Source of the DNA: Cochliopodium minus
Lineage: Eukaryota > Discosea > Himatismenida > Cochliopodiidae
Length of the DNA stretch: 64,000 bases
Assembly (NCBI GenBank): GCA_024220525.1
Contig: JAMYWO010000019.1
Location: 104,526 to 168,525, forward strand
Direction of reading: 5' to 3'
This document shows, in pieces, positions 1 to 10,891 of the stretch. Under the pieces are notes generated by a model. It made no database searches. It was not told where the DNA came from and worked only from the letters and a program-made list of their open reading frames with translations. Every line of letters starts with the position of its first letter. The stretch's first letter is position 1. Both the position numbers and the translations under genes were made by a program.

Positions 1-216
1 ACTAAAAAAAAGGTTGAGATTCAGATTGAAAGTGAAGAAGAAAAAATTCTGATTGACAAAATGACCGAAAACGAAAGTGAAAATGATAACGGAAATGGAA
101 TTCAAAATGAAGGAAACGAGGAAAGTGAAAGTGAAAAAATTGGATTAGAGGAAGGGGAAGAATTAGATGATTCAGATCCAAACGATCTCAAAAAGAGAAA
201 TACAAATAAAAAATAA
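1..216 (+). CDS. C-terminal end of an acidic protein (partial)
   Basis: The window opens inside an open frame of 71 codons that ends in TAA at 214-216. It encodes a tail rich in Glu, Asp, Ser and Asn that finishes with a short basic run (KKRNTNKK). Codon use is balanced, unlike the A/T-only intergenic DNA that follows, so it looks like a real last exon. Acidic tails of this kind are common and do not identify a family; no domain is visible and I assign no function. The gene ends 66 bases before the 3' end of the convergent copine gene. Confidence 0.6.
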   Translation, partial: TKKKVEIQIESEEEKILIDKMTENESENDNGNGIQNEGNEESESEKIGLEEGEELDDSDPNDLKKRNTNKK

Positions 217-282
217 AAAACAAAAAATAAAAAAATAAAAGATTAAATTAAAAAAAAAATTTCTCCAAGTCTCTTTCTATTT

Positions 283-450
283 TTAATTTAATTGTGTTGG
301 AGCAAGGGACTCTAATCCATAATATTGGCGAACTTGATCAGGAAGTTCTATAAAAAAAGAATTTTTAAATTTGTTTGATTTATTTTTATTTTTTATTTTT
401 ATTTTTTATTTCAAATTTTTTATTTCTAATTTTTTATTTCAAATTTTTTA

Positions 451-499
<49 letters not shown>

Positions 500-732
500 C
501 ACATTTAATTTAAAATTAAAAATTTTAATTTTTTTTTTTTACCTTTCAAAGTTTGCTCAGCCAATTTTTTTGGATCATTTTTAAATTCGTTGAAAGGAAC
601 AAACTGAACAATATCCCTAAACGCCTTTTTTCCGTTGTGTTCCAAAGGTTTTTCGTCAGCATCCAAATCATCTTTAATCAGAAAAAAAAAATAAAAAAAT
701 AAAAAAAATAAAAAATAATAAAAATAAAAAAT

Positions 733-769
<37 letters not shown>

Positions 770-2926
770 ATAAAAAATAATTTAATCATTTACCCATTTT
801 AGAAAAATCAGCATCACCAACTCCAACAATTATAATACTAAATAATTGATTCAATTTATTTAAATTTATTTTCAATTACATACATTTTTTTTTTCAATAC
901 CTTATTGGCAAACCAGAGGCCTCAATAATGTACTTTTTAGTTTCAACGAAATCATCTTGCAATTTTAAACAGTTTAATTATAAATTTAGAATTATTTTTT
1001 AAAATTTTTTTTTTTTACCAATCACTCCATCAGTCAAAATTAGCAATGTGTAATAATCTCTCTTTGATTTTCTTTCTAAAAAAAAAAAAATCATTTTTGA
1101 AAAAAAATTTTTAATTTAATTTTAATTTAATTTTTTCTTATATTATTTTTGTAATTTCCAAAAATTTATAAATAATTTATTTTATTTTTATTCAAAAAAT
1201 TTTTAATATAATTTTTTTTTTACCTTTAGTGTGCTCAATAACTTTTTTGATTACACCACTGAAGTGAGTTGGTCCCGAAAAAGGCCATAAAGCGATGGCT
1301 TCCTCGTAATTGGTCATCACATTCTCCATCCCATAAATGATTTCGTTGTCCATGTTCAATGGGAAACAATGCATTACTATAAAAAAAAAAAAAAAAAAAA
1401 AAATATTTAAAAAAAAATAAAAATGGAAATAAATGTAATGTTTTAAAATAGAAAATATGAAAAAAATTATTTTTTACCTTCTTCGCCTACTAAAGCACCA
1501 AAAATATAACTAGGAAACATTTTGCTCCTTTAAAATAATATAAATTTAAACAAATTTTGTTTTTTTTTAAAAAAAAATTTTTGATTTATTTTATTTGTTT
1601 TTATTTGTTTTTATTTTATTTTTAATTTTTTAATTTTTAATTTTTTTTTACTTTTTATTTTATTTTTTATTTTACTTTTTATTTTATTTTTTATTTTACT
1701 TTATTTTTAATTTTTTAATTTTTTTTTACTTGTCATATGCAGATACAATGTCTCCAATGGAGCGGATGGCGGCTTGGTAAGGATTTGGTTTGTTTTTTTG
1801 GATGTGATGGAGAGATATTTCGTCCAAATAATGCCCATTGGAGCCTGTGAAGTCTATAGCCAACATCATATGCATTTGAACCCCCGAAGATAACTTTTTT
1901 AAAAAAAATATAATGAAATTAATAATAAAAAAAAATTATAAAAAAAAAATTAATCAATGATAAAAATAATGATCCCTAATAAAAAAAATGAATAAATAAA
2001 AAAATAAAAAATAATAAAATAATAAAAAATAAAAAATTGTAAAAAATGAAAAAATGAAAAAATGAAAAAATGAAAAAATAAAAATTTTATTTAAAAATTA
2101 TTATGATCAAAAATATTTTACATATTGAATGAAAGAATAAGGATTGTTTATTTGGCGATAAGCATAATTTGCTTTTCTGGTGAGTTCATTTTTGAAATTG
2201 AGAAGTCTGGTGTAAGAGGGATTGGCCTTCATTTTCTCAGTGGAAAGAAGGGCGAATTTTTGGATGGTGAAAATACCCGAGTTTGTATAAGTTTTCTTCT
2301 TTTTTTGGGCTTTCTCTGCTAATTTGGAGTTGAATATTGGAAATTCTTTTTTTACTCTCAAATCAGCGAGACAACTACACAATTTTTTTTAATTTTTTTA
2401 AAAATTTTTTTTTGAAATTTTTTTGATTTGGATTGTTTTTTATTTAATTTTTTTTTAATGAAATTTTTTTAATTTGTAATTTTTTTGAAATTTTACGTTT
2501 GAAAAGATCCTATTAACTCTGCGTCTTGTATGGAATTATAATCATAAACTTCGATGATGATTGTTCTATTTTCGTCACCATTACAAAGTTTTTGGGGAGA
2601 AATTTGAAACTAAAAAAATACAAAAAAATTCAAAAAAAAAATTTAAAAAAATGATGTAAAAAATAAATTAATAATAAAATAAAAAAAAAAATAATGTAAA
2701 AAATAAAAAAAAAAAAAAAAATTACTTCTTTCCAACTTGGATTTAAATCTTTTTTGATAACCTCCGACTCGAAAATTTTGATGGGTTCTGATCCCTCCCT
2801 AGTTTTGAAGATTCTGAAAAAAGGATCGCTTTTTCCGAAGAAATCTTTCTTGTCCAACTTTAGTCCAGAAGCTTTTATGCAGACTTTCTCCTTTAACACC
2901 AAACTTTCTGGTGATATTGTTTCCAT
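283..2926 (-). CDS. Copine, C2B plus vWA-like domain
   Basis: Copines are cytosolic proteins that bind phospholipid membranes through C2 domains in response to calcium and recruit partners through a vWA-like domain. Reading right to left in about ten exons I see: a C2 domain with the copine C2B signature KASGLKLDKKDFFGKSDPF (2746-2926); the remainder of C2B (2497-2610, ending ELIGSFQT); a linker with the typical KKKKTYTNSG (2120-2378); a vWA core with the MIDAS-like DFTGSNG (1733-1890); then FPSYIFGALVG, GPTHFSGVI, LLILTDGVIG, ISIIIVGVGDADF and a C-terminal ELPDQVRQYY. This is the full copine order except that C2A is missing; a C2A-like domain lies just upstream in a separate ORF (3298-3897). 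The first ATG in the C2B frame is at 2926; the frame stays open upstream to about 3050 without an ATG, so the true start may be in an upstream exon. Confidence 0.9.
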
Positions 2927-3297
2927 TATCTTTTCTAGTGAAGACAATGGATCACCAAAAACATGAGAAGGATCCTTGTTTAGAATGATGATATAAGGAT
3001 TAAAAAAGTAATTTATAAAATAATGTCCAATTATTGCTATTTATATAAAAAAAAGAGAAAGATGCCAAAATAAGTTTTTGGATTGATAATGAAGATTCGA
3101 ATTATAATGTATTTTGTTCGAAAATATGACAACAAATTAAATTTTGTTAATTGTATATTTATATCCGTCAAAAGTTTTAAATTTAAAATTCAATTTAAAC
3201 CAAATCTGAATGTTCTTCAAATTTCTATATTTTCTTATAATTTTAAATTTTGAAGATTCATACTAAATATTTGAATTACAATAAATAAATAATTTTA
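2927..3297. other. Spacer between the two copine pieces
   Basis: A/T-rich but less simple than most introns here. Part of it (to about 3050) is open in the frame of the downstream C2B exon and encodes NPYIIIL and KDPSHVFGDPL in that frame. I see no other gene. It may be a promoter or a long intron of one copine gene. Confidence 0.4.
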
Positions 3298-3897
3298 TTA
3301 TAAACCAAAATATACATCCCCTTTACTTATTATATTTTTTACCCAATTAGAATAATCTCTATTATCCTCCTTTGTCCATGAAGGTGCTTGATATACTTCT
3401 TCTGCATATATGTTCAACGTTCCTCCTTCTATCTTTGATTTCAAACATTGTCCTTGTTGGGAGACAATGTTGGAGAGATCAGATACAACAACACCTATTT
3501 CGTTCCTATTTTCCAACAAAGAAACTTTTATTGTTTGTTTTCTTTCAAAATGAAACTTTATTTTGAAGCTCTTTGAAAATTGTAATTGATGGCCACTCAA
3601 TTCTTCTGTTTCTCCCACCATCTTCCATTCTCTTTCGTTTTCATTGATCATCAATTTGATTTTCTTGTTTGTATTTATCAATTTGGACTCCAATTCACAA
3701 GAAAATTGGAATTCTAGCAATGATGATGGATCCATCTGTTGTGCATATTGTTGATTATAGGATGGATATTGATTGTATTGTGGATATTGTTGTTGATTTT
3801 GGTTGTTTTGAATTTGAGGATATTGTTGATATGGATTTACTTGAGCATTTTGCTGATATTGGTTCTGTTGATAAGGATTTTGTTGATAAGGATTCAT
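3298..3897 (-). CDS. Gln-rich protein with copine-type C2A domain
   Basis: An uninterrupted ORF of 199 residues. Residues 1-55 are a low-complexity stretch of NPYQQ-like repeats. Residues 56-165 look like a copine first C2 domain: LEFQFSCELESKLINTNKK, then a FHFERKQTIKVSLLEN strand, EIGVVVSDLSNIVSQQG (copines have a similar LGQIV segment) and GTLNIYAEEV, which corresponds to GTITVSAQE at the C2A/C2B boundary. The last 30 residues (KEDNRDYSNWVKN and on) have no match I recognise. It lies on the same strand as, and immediately 5' of, the copine gene that lacks C2A. Either it is a stand-alone C2 protein, or a splice from GTATAT near 3393 to the AG before about 2986 joins both into one full-length copine; the phases allow that. 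Confidence 0.7.
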   Translation of the reverse strand: MNPYQQNPYQQNQYQQNAQVNPYQQYPQIQNNQNQQQYPQYNQYPSYNQQYAQQMDPSSLLEFQFSCELESKLINTNKKIKLMINENEREWKMVGETEELSGHQLQFSKSFKIKFHFERKQTIKVSLLENRNEIGVVVSDLSNIVSQQGQCLKSKIEGGTLNIYAEEVYQAPSWTKEDNRDYSNWVKNIISKGDVYFGL

Positions 3898-4226
3898 TTT
3901 TTTTTAATTTAATTTTTAATCAAACAAATAAATTTATTCAACGATTTCATGAAAGAATTATGAAATTAATACATTATTATGATTCTATAATTAAGATATT
4001 AGGTTCATTAAATTAAATATGAGTGAAGATTTGAATTTTTTTTTTTTTTGATATTTATTCCGTTATGAAATAAATTTCCAAAATTTTGGAAATTGATTAA
4101 CTAATACCAACCATTTGAAAAACTTTTTGGCGAGATGAATTTTTTTTTTTTTTTATGAGAACTGATTAATATTTTTTTTTTCACATTTAATTTATAAAAA
4201 TTAAAAATAAAATTAGGATCGAAATA
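3898..4226. other. Divergent intergenic region
   Basis: About 330 bases between the minus-strand C2A-like gene and the plus-strand coiled-coil gene. It holds T-runs and A-rich leaders just before both start codons and presumably carries both promoters. No distinct motif or RNA gene was seen. Confidence 0.4.
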
Positions 4227-7200
4227 ATGTACAATTTTGATATCAACAATCTTGATGAAGTTACTGATATTTATGATCTTCATAACATCATTCGAGAATT
4301 AAATGATGATTTGGTATCATCCAACGACAAATTGGATCAGGCTGGGAAGATTGGAAATGAATTATTGGAAAAAACAATAGTATTGAGTGATATGGTAAAA
4401 TTATCATTAAAGTGGATAGGGTTTTAAAAGATAGTTAAAGATATTTTATAAAATACTATATTTTCAATTACCCTCTTTTATCAATAATTGGATATATTAG
4501 TTTCAATATTCCATATATACATCAATATATCAATTTATTCAACATTACCAATCCCTATTTATCTTTTACTTTATCTTTAATAATCTATTTTATTAATAGA
4601 ATAGAGAAATGGAGAATACAATAAGAGAATTAAAAGAGAAGAATGAGATTATGATTAAAAATATGGATAAATTGCATAATATGAATGAAATGTTGAAAAA
4701 TAAGGTATAAAATTATGATAAATTTTTACCGGCATAATCAAATATTTTTATACATAATTTGTGATTGATTAATCTTGATTTATAAAGAATGAGGAATTCA
4801 ATAAAGAAGGAGAAAAATATGATTTTGATATAAACCAGCTCAATATAAAAAAGAAAGATCTGAAAAACAAAACCATCAGCTTGGAAAAAGAGAAAATCAG
4901 ATTAGAAGAATCGAAGAGGCAATTAGAAAAGGAGTTATCCGAAAAAAACGAAGAAATTAACTATATCAAAGAAGAAAGAAGCAAGGCATTGAGAGAGAAC
5001 ATCTCTCTTAAAAGGGAATTAGGTAAACATTTTCTTTTTTAATTTTTAATACTCATTTTTTTAAAAAAAAAATTTCCAAAGAAATACAAAAGAGTAATTT
5101 GTTTCGTGCAGAGAAAGATTTGGACCATAGTATCTCCAAGCTTCAATTTAAGGAGCAAAAAAAAACTGACAGTCTTCCAGTTCTGACCCAAAAAGAAAGT
5201 TCACAAGTTAATTATTTTTTTTATTTTATTTTTTAAAATATTTAATTTGATTTTAAAAAGTCAACAAGTGAAATTGTTGAAATTATAAAGAAGGAATATG
5301 CAGAAAAATATTTCTTCATTTTGTTACAAAACAAACCTTTTTTGAAAGATTTGATGGAAGAAAATATCGAAACACAAAAACTCATTCATAACACTGCTTC
5401 CATTCTCCTTCAACAAAACGAAAATGTTCATCAAAACAAAGTTTCTGTTGAGAATTTCAGTCCCAATTCTTTACTTTTGGTAATTTTTTTTTTTTGAATT
5501 AAATAAAATAGGTTTTTAAATTCTCTTTAAAAGATATTTTCTCTTTTTTGCGCTTGGACAAATTCAAAATCTTCAAGAACTTTGAAAGAGAAAGATGAGA
5601 CCATAGAAAATCTCACCAAAGAAAGAAATGATTTAGAAGAGAAGCAGAATGAACTATTGAAGCAACTCTCTCTTTTGGAAAATGAAAACGAAAACAACAA
5701 AAGTGTTCTAAAAAATTTCTTAAAGAAAAGAAAGACGAGTTTTCAGTTTGCAGTCGAAAAAATCAAAGATGATTCTCATTCTGATTTGGACAACACCAAC
5801 GACACAAGCAGCTCCGAGGCTTTAATGAACAGTCTGAGTGATTTGGATTTGTCTTTTGGTTACGAGAAAAAAGGGGATACCTCCCAGATATCCAATGATT
5901 GGATTGAGAAAGATGTTTACATTCAAGAAAAAATAAAATTGGGAAACAATATAAAGTCTTTGTTTTCTGTGATGAGTGATCAGATGAAGGAGATCAAATA
6001 TTTGAAGCAGCAAATCAAGGAGAAGAACAACCTAATCAACCTTGATATGCAGCTAAGGGAGTTTGACAATGACAAGTCTTCTGATCTTCCTTACTCTCCA
6101 ATAAAATCTAGCAACAGAGAAATCAATATTGACAATAGTAATAATAGCATTAGTAATAATAATATAAGCAGCAACAATAATACCAGCAGCAATGATATTC
6201 GTAGAAATAATAATGAAAATTTCAAAAATTATTTGGTGTTGCAAACTCCTATCGAGGTGGAGACATCAGACATGAAATCTGTTTTTTTTGACAGGGAGGA
6301 TTACACTGAAGATGGAAATGATCAAATACCTGTAAATACAAACTTGGAAAATGAGAAGAGGATAGAATATTTAGAGAACGAAAATAAAAAGTTGGAGAAA
6401 GAGAACATTATTTTGGCGGAAAACGTAGATAATCTCACCATTAAATTGAAATCTTTTGTGGAAAAAATGGCTCCTAAACTTGAAGAAAAGAAAAGGGAGT
6501 TGAGTATTATTATTGAGGATCTTGAACAAAGGTTGAAGTTTGGTGAGGAGAACAAGTGGAAGCTTTTGAATGAAATTGATGAACTAAAGAGAGCAGAAGT
6601 TCAAAATAAAGGAAAATTGGAGGAGATTCAATCAAAGTTGTTTGAATCTGAAAATGAAAATAAAATTCTCCAAGAAAAAATTCGACAACTTCTTTCTAAT
6701 TTGAACGAGAATGGTGTTTTGAAGAATGAGAATGATGAACAACTCGAAATGTTGAATGAAAGGATTTCTGATCTTGAAAAAGAGAAAGAAAAACTTGAGG
6801 AGAGTACCGATAAACTTTTCACTTTGTTGAAAGAATCAAACATTTTGAAAGATGATCTCCAAAAACAAATCGAATCTTTCAAACAAAATATTTTAGATCT
6901 TACAAATGAGAACAAAAAATTGGGAGAAAGCAATCAACAACTTCTTTCAAAATTGAAAGAGAATGGTGTTTTGAGGAATGAGAATGATGAACAACTCGAA
7001 ATGTTGAATGAAAGGATATCTGATCTTGAAAAAGAGAAAGAAAAACTTGAGGAGAGTACTGATAAACTCTTTAATTCGTTGAAAGAATCAAACATTTTGA
7101 AAGATGATCTCCAAAAACAAATCGAAGAGATGAATCAAAATATTTTGGATCTTACAAACGAAAACAAAAAATTGGGAAAAAGTAATCAACAACTTCTTTC

Positions 7201-10200
7201 AAAATTGAATGAAAATGGTGTTTTGAAGAATGAGAATGATGAACAACTTGAAATTTTGAACGAAAGGATTTCTGATCTTGAAAAAGAGAAAAAAAAACTT
7301 GAGGAGAGCACTGACAAACTCTTTAATTCGTTGAAAGAATCAAATATTTTGAAAAAACAAATGGAAGAGATGAATCAAAATATTTTGGATCTCAGAAACG
7401 AAAACAAAAAATTGGAGGAAGATGTAAAAGATTACACTTTGAAATTAAATGAAAGCGTAGTTTTGAATGAAGAAAAAGAAAAGATAATTATTGATTTGAA
7501 TGAAAAAATTTCAAAAATCACTAAAGAAAAGGAAGTAATGGAGAATAATTCCAAATCTCTCCAAAATGAGTTAAACTCCCTCAAAAACAAATTTGAACAT
7601 CAAGTTGATACGATGAAAGAACAAGTGTCTCGATTGCAAAAAGAAAAGGACAGTTTGAATGAAGCTTTGAACAAGATCGGGACGCTGTCAGAGGAGCACA
7701 ACACTTTGGTGTCCAAGTTTAAAAAGCAAAATGAAAATTTGAACGAAAAAGTTTCTTATCTTCAAAAAGAAAATGAAAAACTTCAGGAAATCATCATAAA
7801 AGTGAATGATTATAACCTTGATTTGAATGAGAAGAAGGTGGGGTTGGAGAAGGAGAAGGAAAAGATGGAGGGTAATATCAAGTACCTCCTATCTGAGTCG
7901 GAGATTTTTTATAGTAACAAGAATCTTCAGTTTGAAAAGTTGAATGAAAGAATCTCTGACTTGCAAAACGAAAAAGAAATTTTGGTAATCAATTTTGAGA
8001 AAGAGAAGGTTTCACTCCGAGAAACTGTTGGACAGATTGAAAAAGAGATCAGTTTATTGAATGTTTTGAAAGATGATCTCCAAAAACGAATCGAAATTTT
8101 GAATGAGAGTAACAAAAATCTCCAAAATGAAAATAATAGGAGATTGGAAGAATTTGAGAAAGAAAAAACCTCCCTCCAAGAAAATATTGAACAATTAAAC
8201 TCTAAATTGAATGAAAATGGTGAGTTGAATAGTGAGAATGAAAAGAAGATCAGTTTTTTGAATGAAAGGATTTCTGATCTTGAAAGGGAGAAAGAAAAAC
8301 TTGGAGAGAGTGAGAACAAACTCAATTCAGAATTGAAAGAGTTGAATGTTTTGAAGGATGATCTCCAAAAACAAATTGAAATTTTGAGTGAGAGTAACAA
8401 TAATCTTCTTAAAGAAAAGGAAATGATTGAGAAAGAAAAAATCTCCTTGCAAGAAAATAAAAAGATTGAAAACGATGAACAACTCGAAATGTTGAATGAA
8501 AGGATATCTGATCTTGAAAAAGAGAAAGAAAAGCTTGAGGAGAGTGAGAACAAACTCAATTTAGAATTGAAAGAGTCAAACATTTTGAAAGATGATTTCC
8601 AAAAACAAATCGAAGAGATGAATGATAATATTTTGGATCTCAGAAATGAAAATAAACTTCTCCAAAAAAGTAATCAAAAATTTCTTTCTAAATTGAATGA
8701 AAATGGATTTTTAAAGAATGAGAATGATGAACAACTCGAAATGTTGAATGAAAGGATTTCTGATCTTGAAAAAGAGAAAGAAAAACTTGAGGAGAGTACT
8801 GATAAACTTTTCACTTTGTTGAAAGAATCAAACATTTTGAAAGATGATCTCCAAAAACAAACTGAAATTTTGAATGAGAACAATAAAAATCTCCAAAATG
8901 AAAATAATAGGAGATTGGAAGAATTTGAGAAAGATAAATTCTCCCTCAAAGAAAATATCGAACAATTAAACTCTAAATTGAACGAAAATGGCGAGTTGAA
9001 TAGTGAGAATGAAAAGAAGATCAGTTTTTTGAATGAAAGGATTTCTGATCTTGAAAGGGAGAAAGAATTAATGGGAGAAAAACTCAATTCAGAATTGAAA
9101 GAGTTGAATGGTTTGAAAGATGATCTCCAAAAACAAATTGAAATTTTGAATGAGAGTAACAAAAATCTCCAAAATGAAAATAATAGGAGATTGGAAGAAT
9201 TTGAGAAAGAAAAAGTCTCCCTCCAAGAAAATATCGAACATTTAACTTCCAAATTGAATGAAATGAATGATTTGAATGAGAAAAACATGCTTCTTCAAAA
9301 CAATAAATTGGAGATGAGTGAATTGATTGAAAGAGAAAGAAAAGAGTTTGGAGAGAAAATAATAGATTTAGAAAACGAGAATGTCAATTTTAGAAAGGAA
9401 ATAAAACAGTACCAAACTAAATTGATCTCTGAAAACTCAAATGAAAAACACCTTGAAGAGATAAAACAAAAAGAGATGATTTTAAGAGAAATGGAGAAAG
9501 AGTTGGAAATCTTGAAAGAGAAATATGAGAAAGAAAAATCCAGTTTAAAAGTGGATATTGAAGATTTGAAGAACAAAAACTCGAAATATGAATTAGAGAT
9601 AGAAAGCCACTCTAATCTCAAAAACACTTTTGAAGAATTAAACAAAAAAATCGAGAATGAAAGAACAGAGTTTCAAAAGATAATAGATTCGTTGAATGTA
9701 AACAACGGTGTTTTGGAGAACGAAAAAGATTTGCTTTCCAAACAAGTTGAAACGACAAAAAAAGAAAAGGAGGATTTGGTTGAAGAGATTGATATTTTAA
9801 AGTCGAAAGTGGGTGATCTCGAGAAGTCGAGGGTTGATTTCATTAATGAGATTAATATTTTGAAGAACAGACAAAATGATCTCGAAAACAAAATTTCTTC
9901 CCTCAATGTTGAAAATGGAGAAATTAAAGAGAGGTTGTCGGAGTTGGAAAACGAAAAATCTGAAAGAAAGAATTTGTTGGAGGATTTTCGTGGTGAAAAG
10001 ATCCGCTTCGAAAAAACTATTGAAGATCTCAAAAACAAAGTTTTGTCAATCGAATCCAAAGAGGAGAATGACGAGGATTTGTTGGAGAGCAATGTTTCTT
10101 ATTCTAACAAACAAAATCAAAGTTTGAATGAGATTAAAATTGAGGAAGTTAATCCTAGTGGCAATACTTCAAGCAACAATATTGTTTTTTCTTCTCATCT

Positions 10201-10693
10201 TATCAACAGAAAATCTCCTAAAATCTCCGACAACAGTTTTGATACCTTTTCCGAAAATAAAAATAACAATAATTTGAATTTAAAATTCAGAAAGTTGAAC
10301 AACAAATTTTCTTCCATTTTGTCCAATCTCAAAAAAGAAATCAATAAAAATAAAAAGACAGAAATTGATGAGAAAGAATTGGAAATAGAAGATCAATTCG
10401 AACAGATTTTGGATGGTTTTTCCAGTTTATCAGAAGATGATATAAATGTATACAAACAAGAACTATCTAATCTAAAGATTCTTGTTGAAGAAATCATCGA
10501 AATTTTGAACAAGTACTCCAATTTCAAAAAGAAATTGATGAATGTTGATACAAATTTGATTTCAAAGTATTTTACAAACACCAGAAATCGTATAAGCAAC
10601 ATTTATCTTGTTTCTTCTACTTTACCTTTATTTGCGCTTCTTTCTTTTGTCATTTCTGTAATTTATGTCTTGAATTTAAATTTAATGTATTAA
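4227..10693 (+). CDS. Giant tail-anchored coiled-coil protein
   Basis: Six exons join in phase: 4227-4394, 4600-4704, 4788-5022, 5082-5206, 5261-5479 and 5534-10693, giving about 2,003 residues. Nearly the whole protein is predicted coiled coil (Leu/Ile heptads in a Glu/Lys/Asn background), interrupted by a Ser/Asn-rich stretch near 6100-6240. The centre consists of repeats whose unit is 84 residues (252 bases), exactly twelve heptads, with recurring LNERISDLEKEKEKL and ILKDDLQKQIE. The extreme C-terminus, TLPLFALLSFVISVIYVLNL, is a single hydrophobic segment followed by six residues and the stop, i.e. a tail anchor. A long rod with a C-terminal anchor resembles giantin-type Golgi tethers or nuclear-envelope rods in architecture only; sequence identity to either cannot be claimed. 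The start was chosen because the first exon begins after an A-rich leader and splices in phase. Confidence 0.85.
6704..7460 (+). repeat. 252-bp coding tandem repeat (84 aa, 12 heptads)
   Basis: Three successive near-identical units within the coiled-coil gene start with the ATGGTG in the codons for NGVL at 6711, 6963 and 7215, a spacing of 252 bases each. A shortened fourth copy follows. Related, more diverged units recur around 8220-8480 and 8690-9250. The period equals twelve heptads, so unit gain or loss preserves coiled-coil register. Confidence 0.85.
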
Positions 10694-10891
10694 AATATAA
10701 AATTTTGCTTTTTCTATACTCATTTCCCTTCTTTAAAATTTAATCAATAATAAGATTTCTTTTTCGAAATAGAAAATAGAAACATCATATAACTAATTTA
10801 ACTGAATCTCATTTTTTAAATACTTTCTTTTATATTTCTCAATATCTTCAAATTTTTTTCATAAATTGAATTTAAAAAAGAAAAAAAAAAA

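Noticed and set aside
375-790. Phe/Tyr-rich ORFs on both strands
   Set aside because: They are translations of TTTTTATTTT-type intron DNA inside the copine gene.
7927-9645. Long Ser/Phe-rich ORFs on the minus strand
   Set aside because: They are antisense shadows of the Glu/Lys-rich coiled-coil repeats and have no independent codon bias, promoter or domain.
5534-10693. Naming the coiled-coil protein a myosin tail, giantin or lamin-like protein
   Set aside because: Only the composition and tail anchor are shared; no motor, GRIP or other diagnostic domain is visible.
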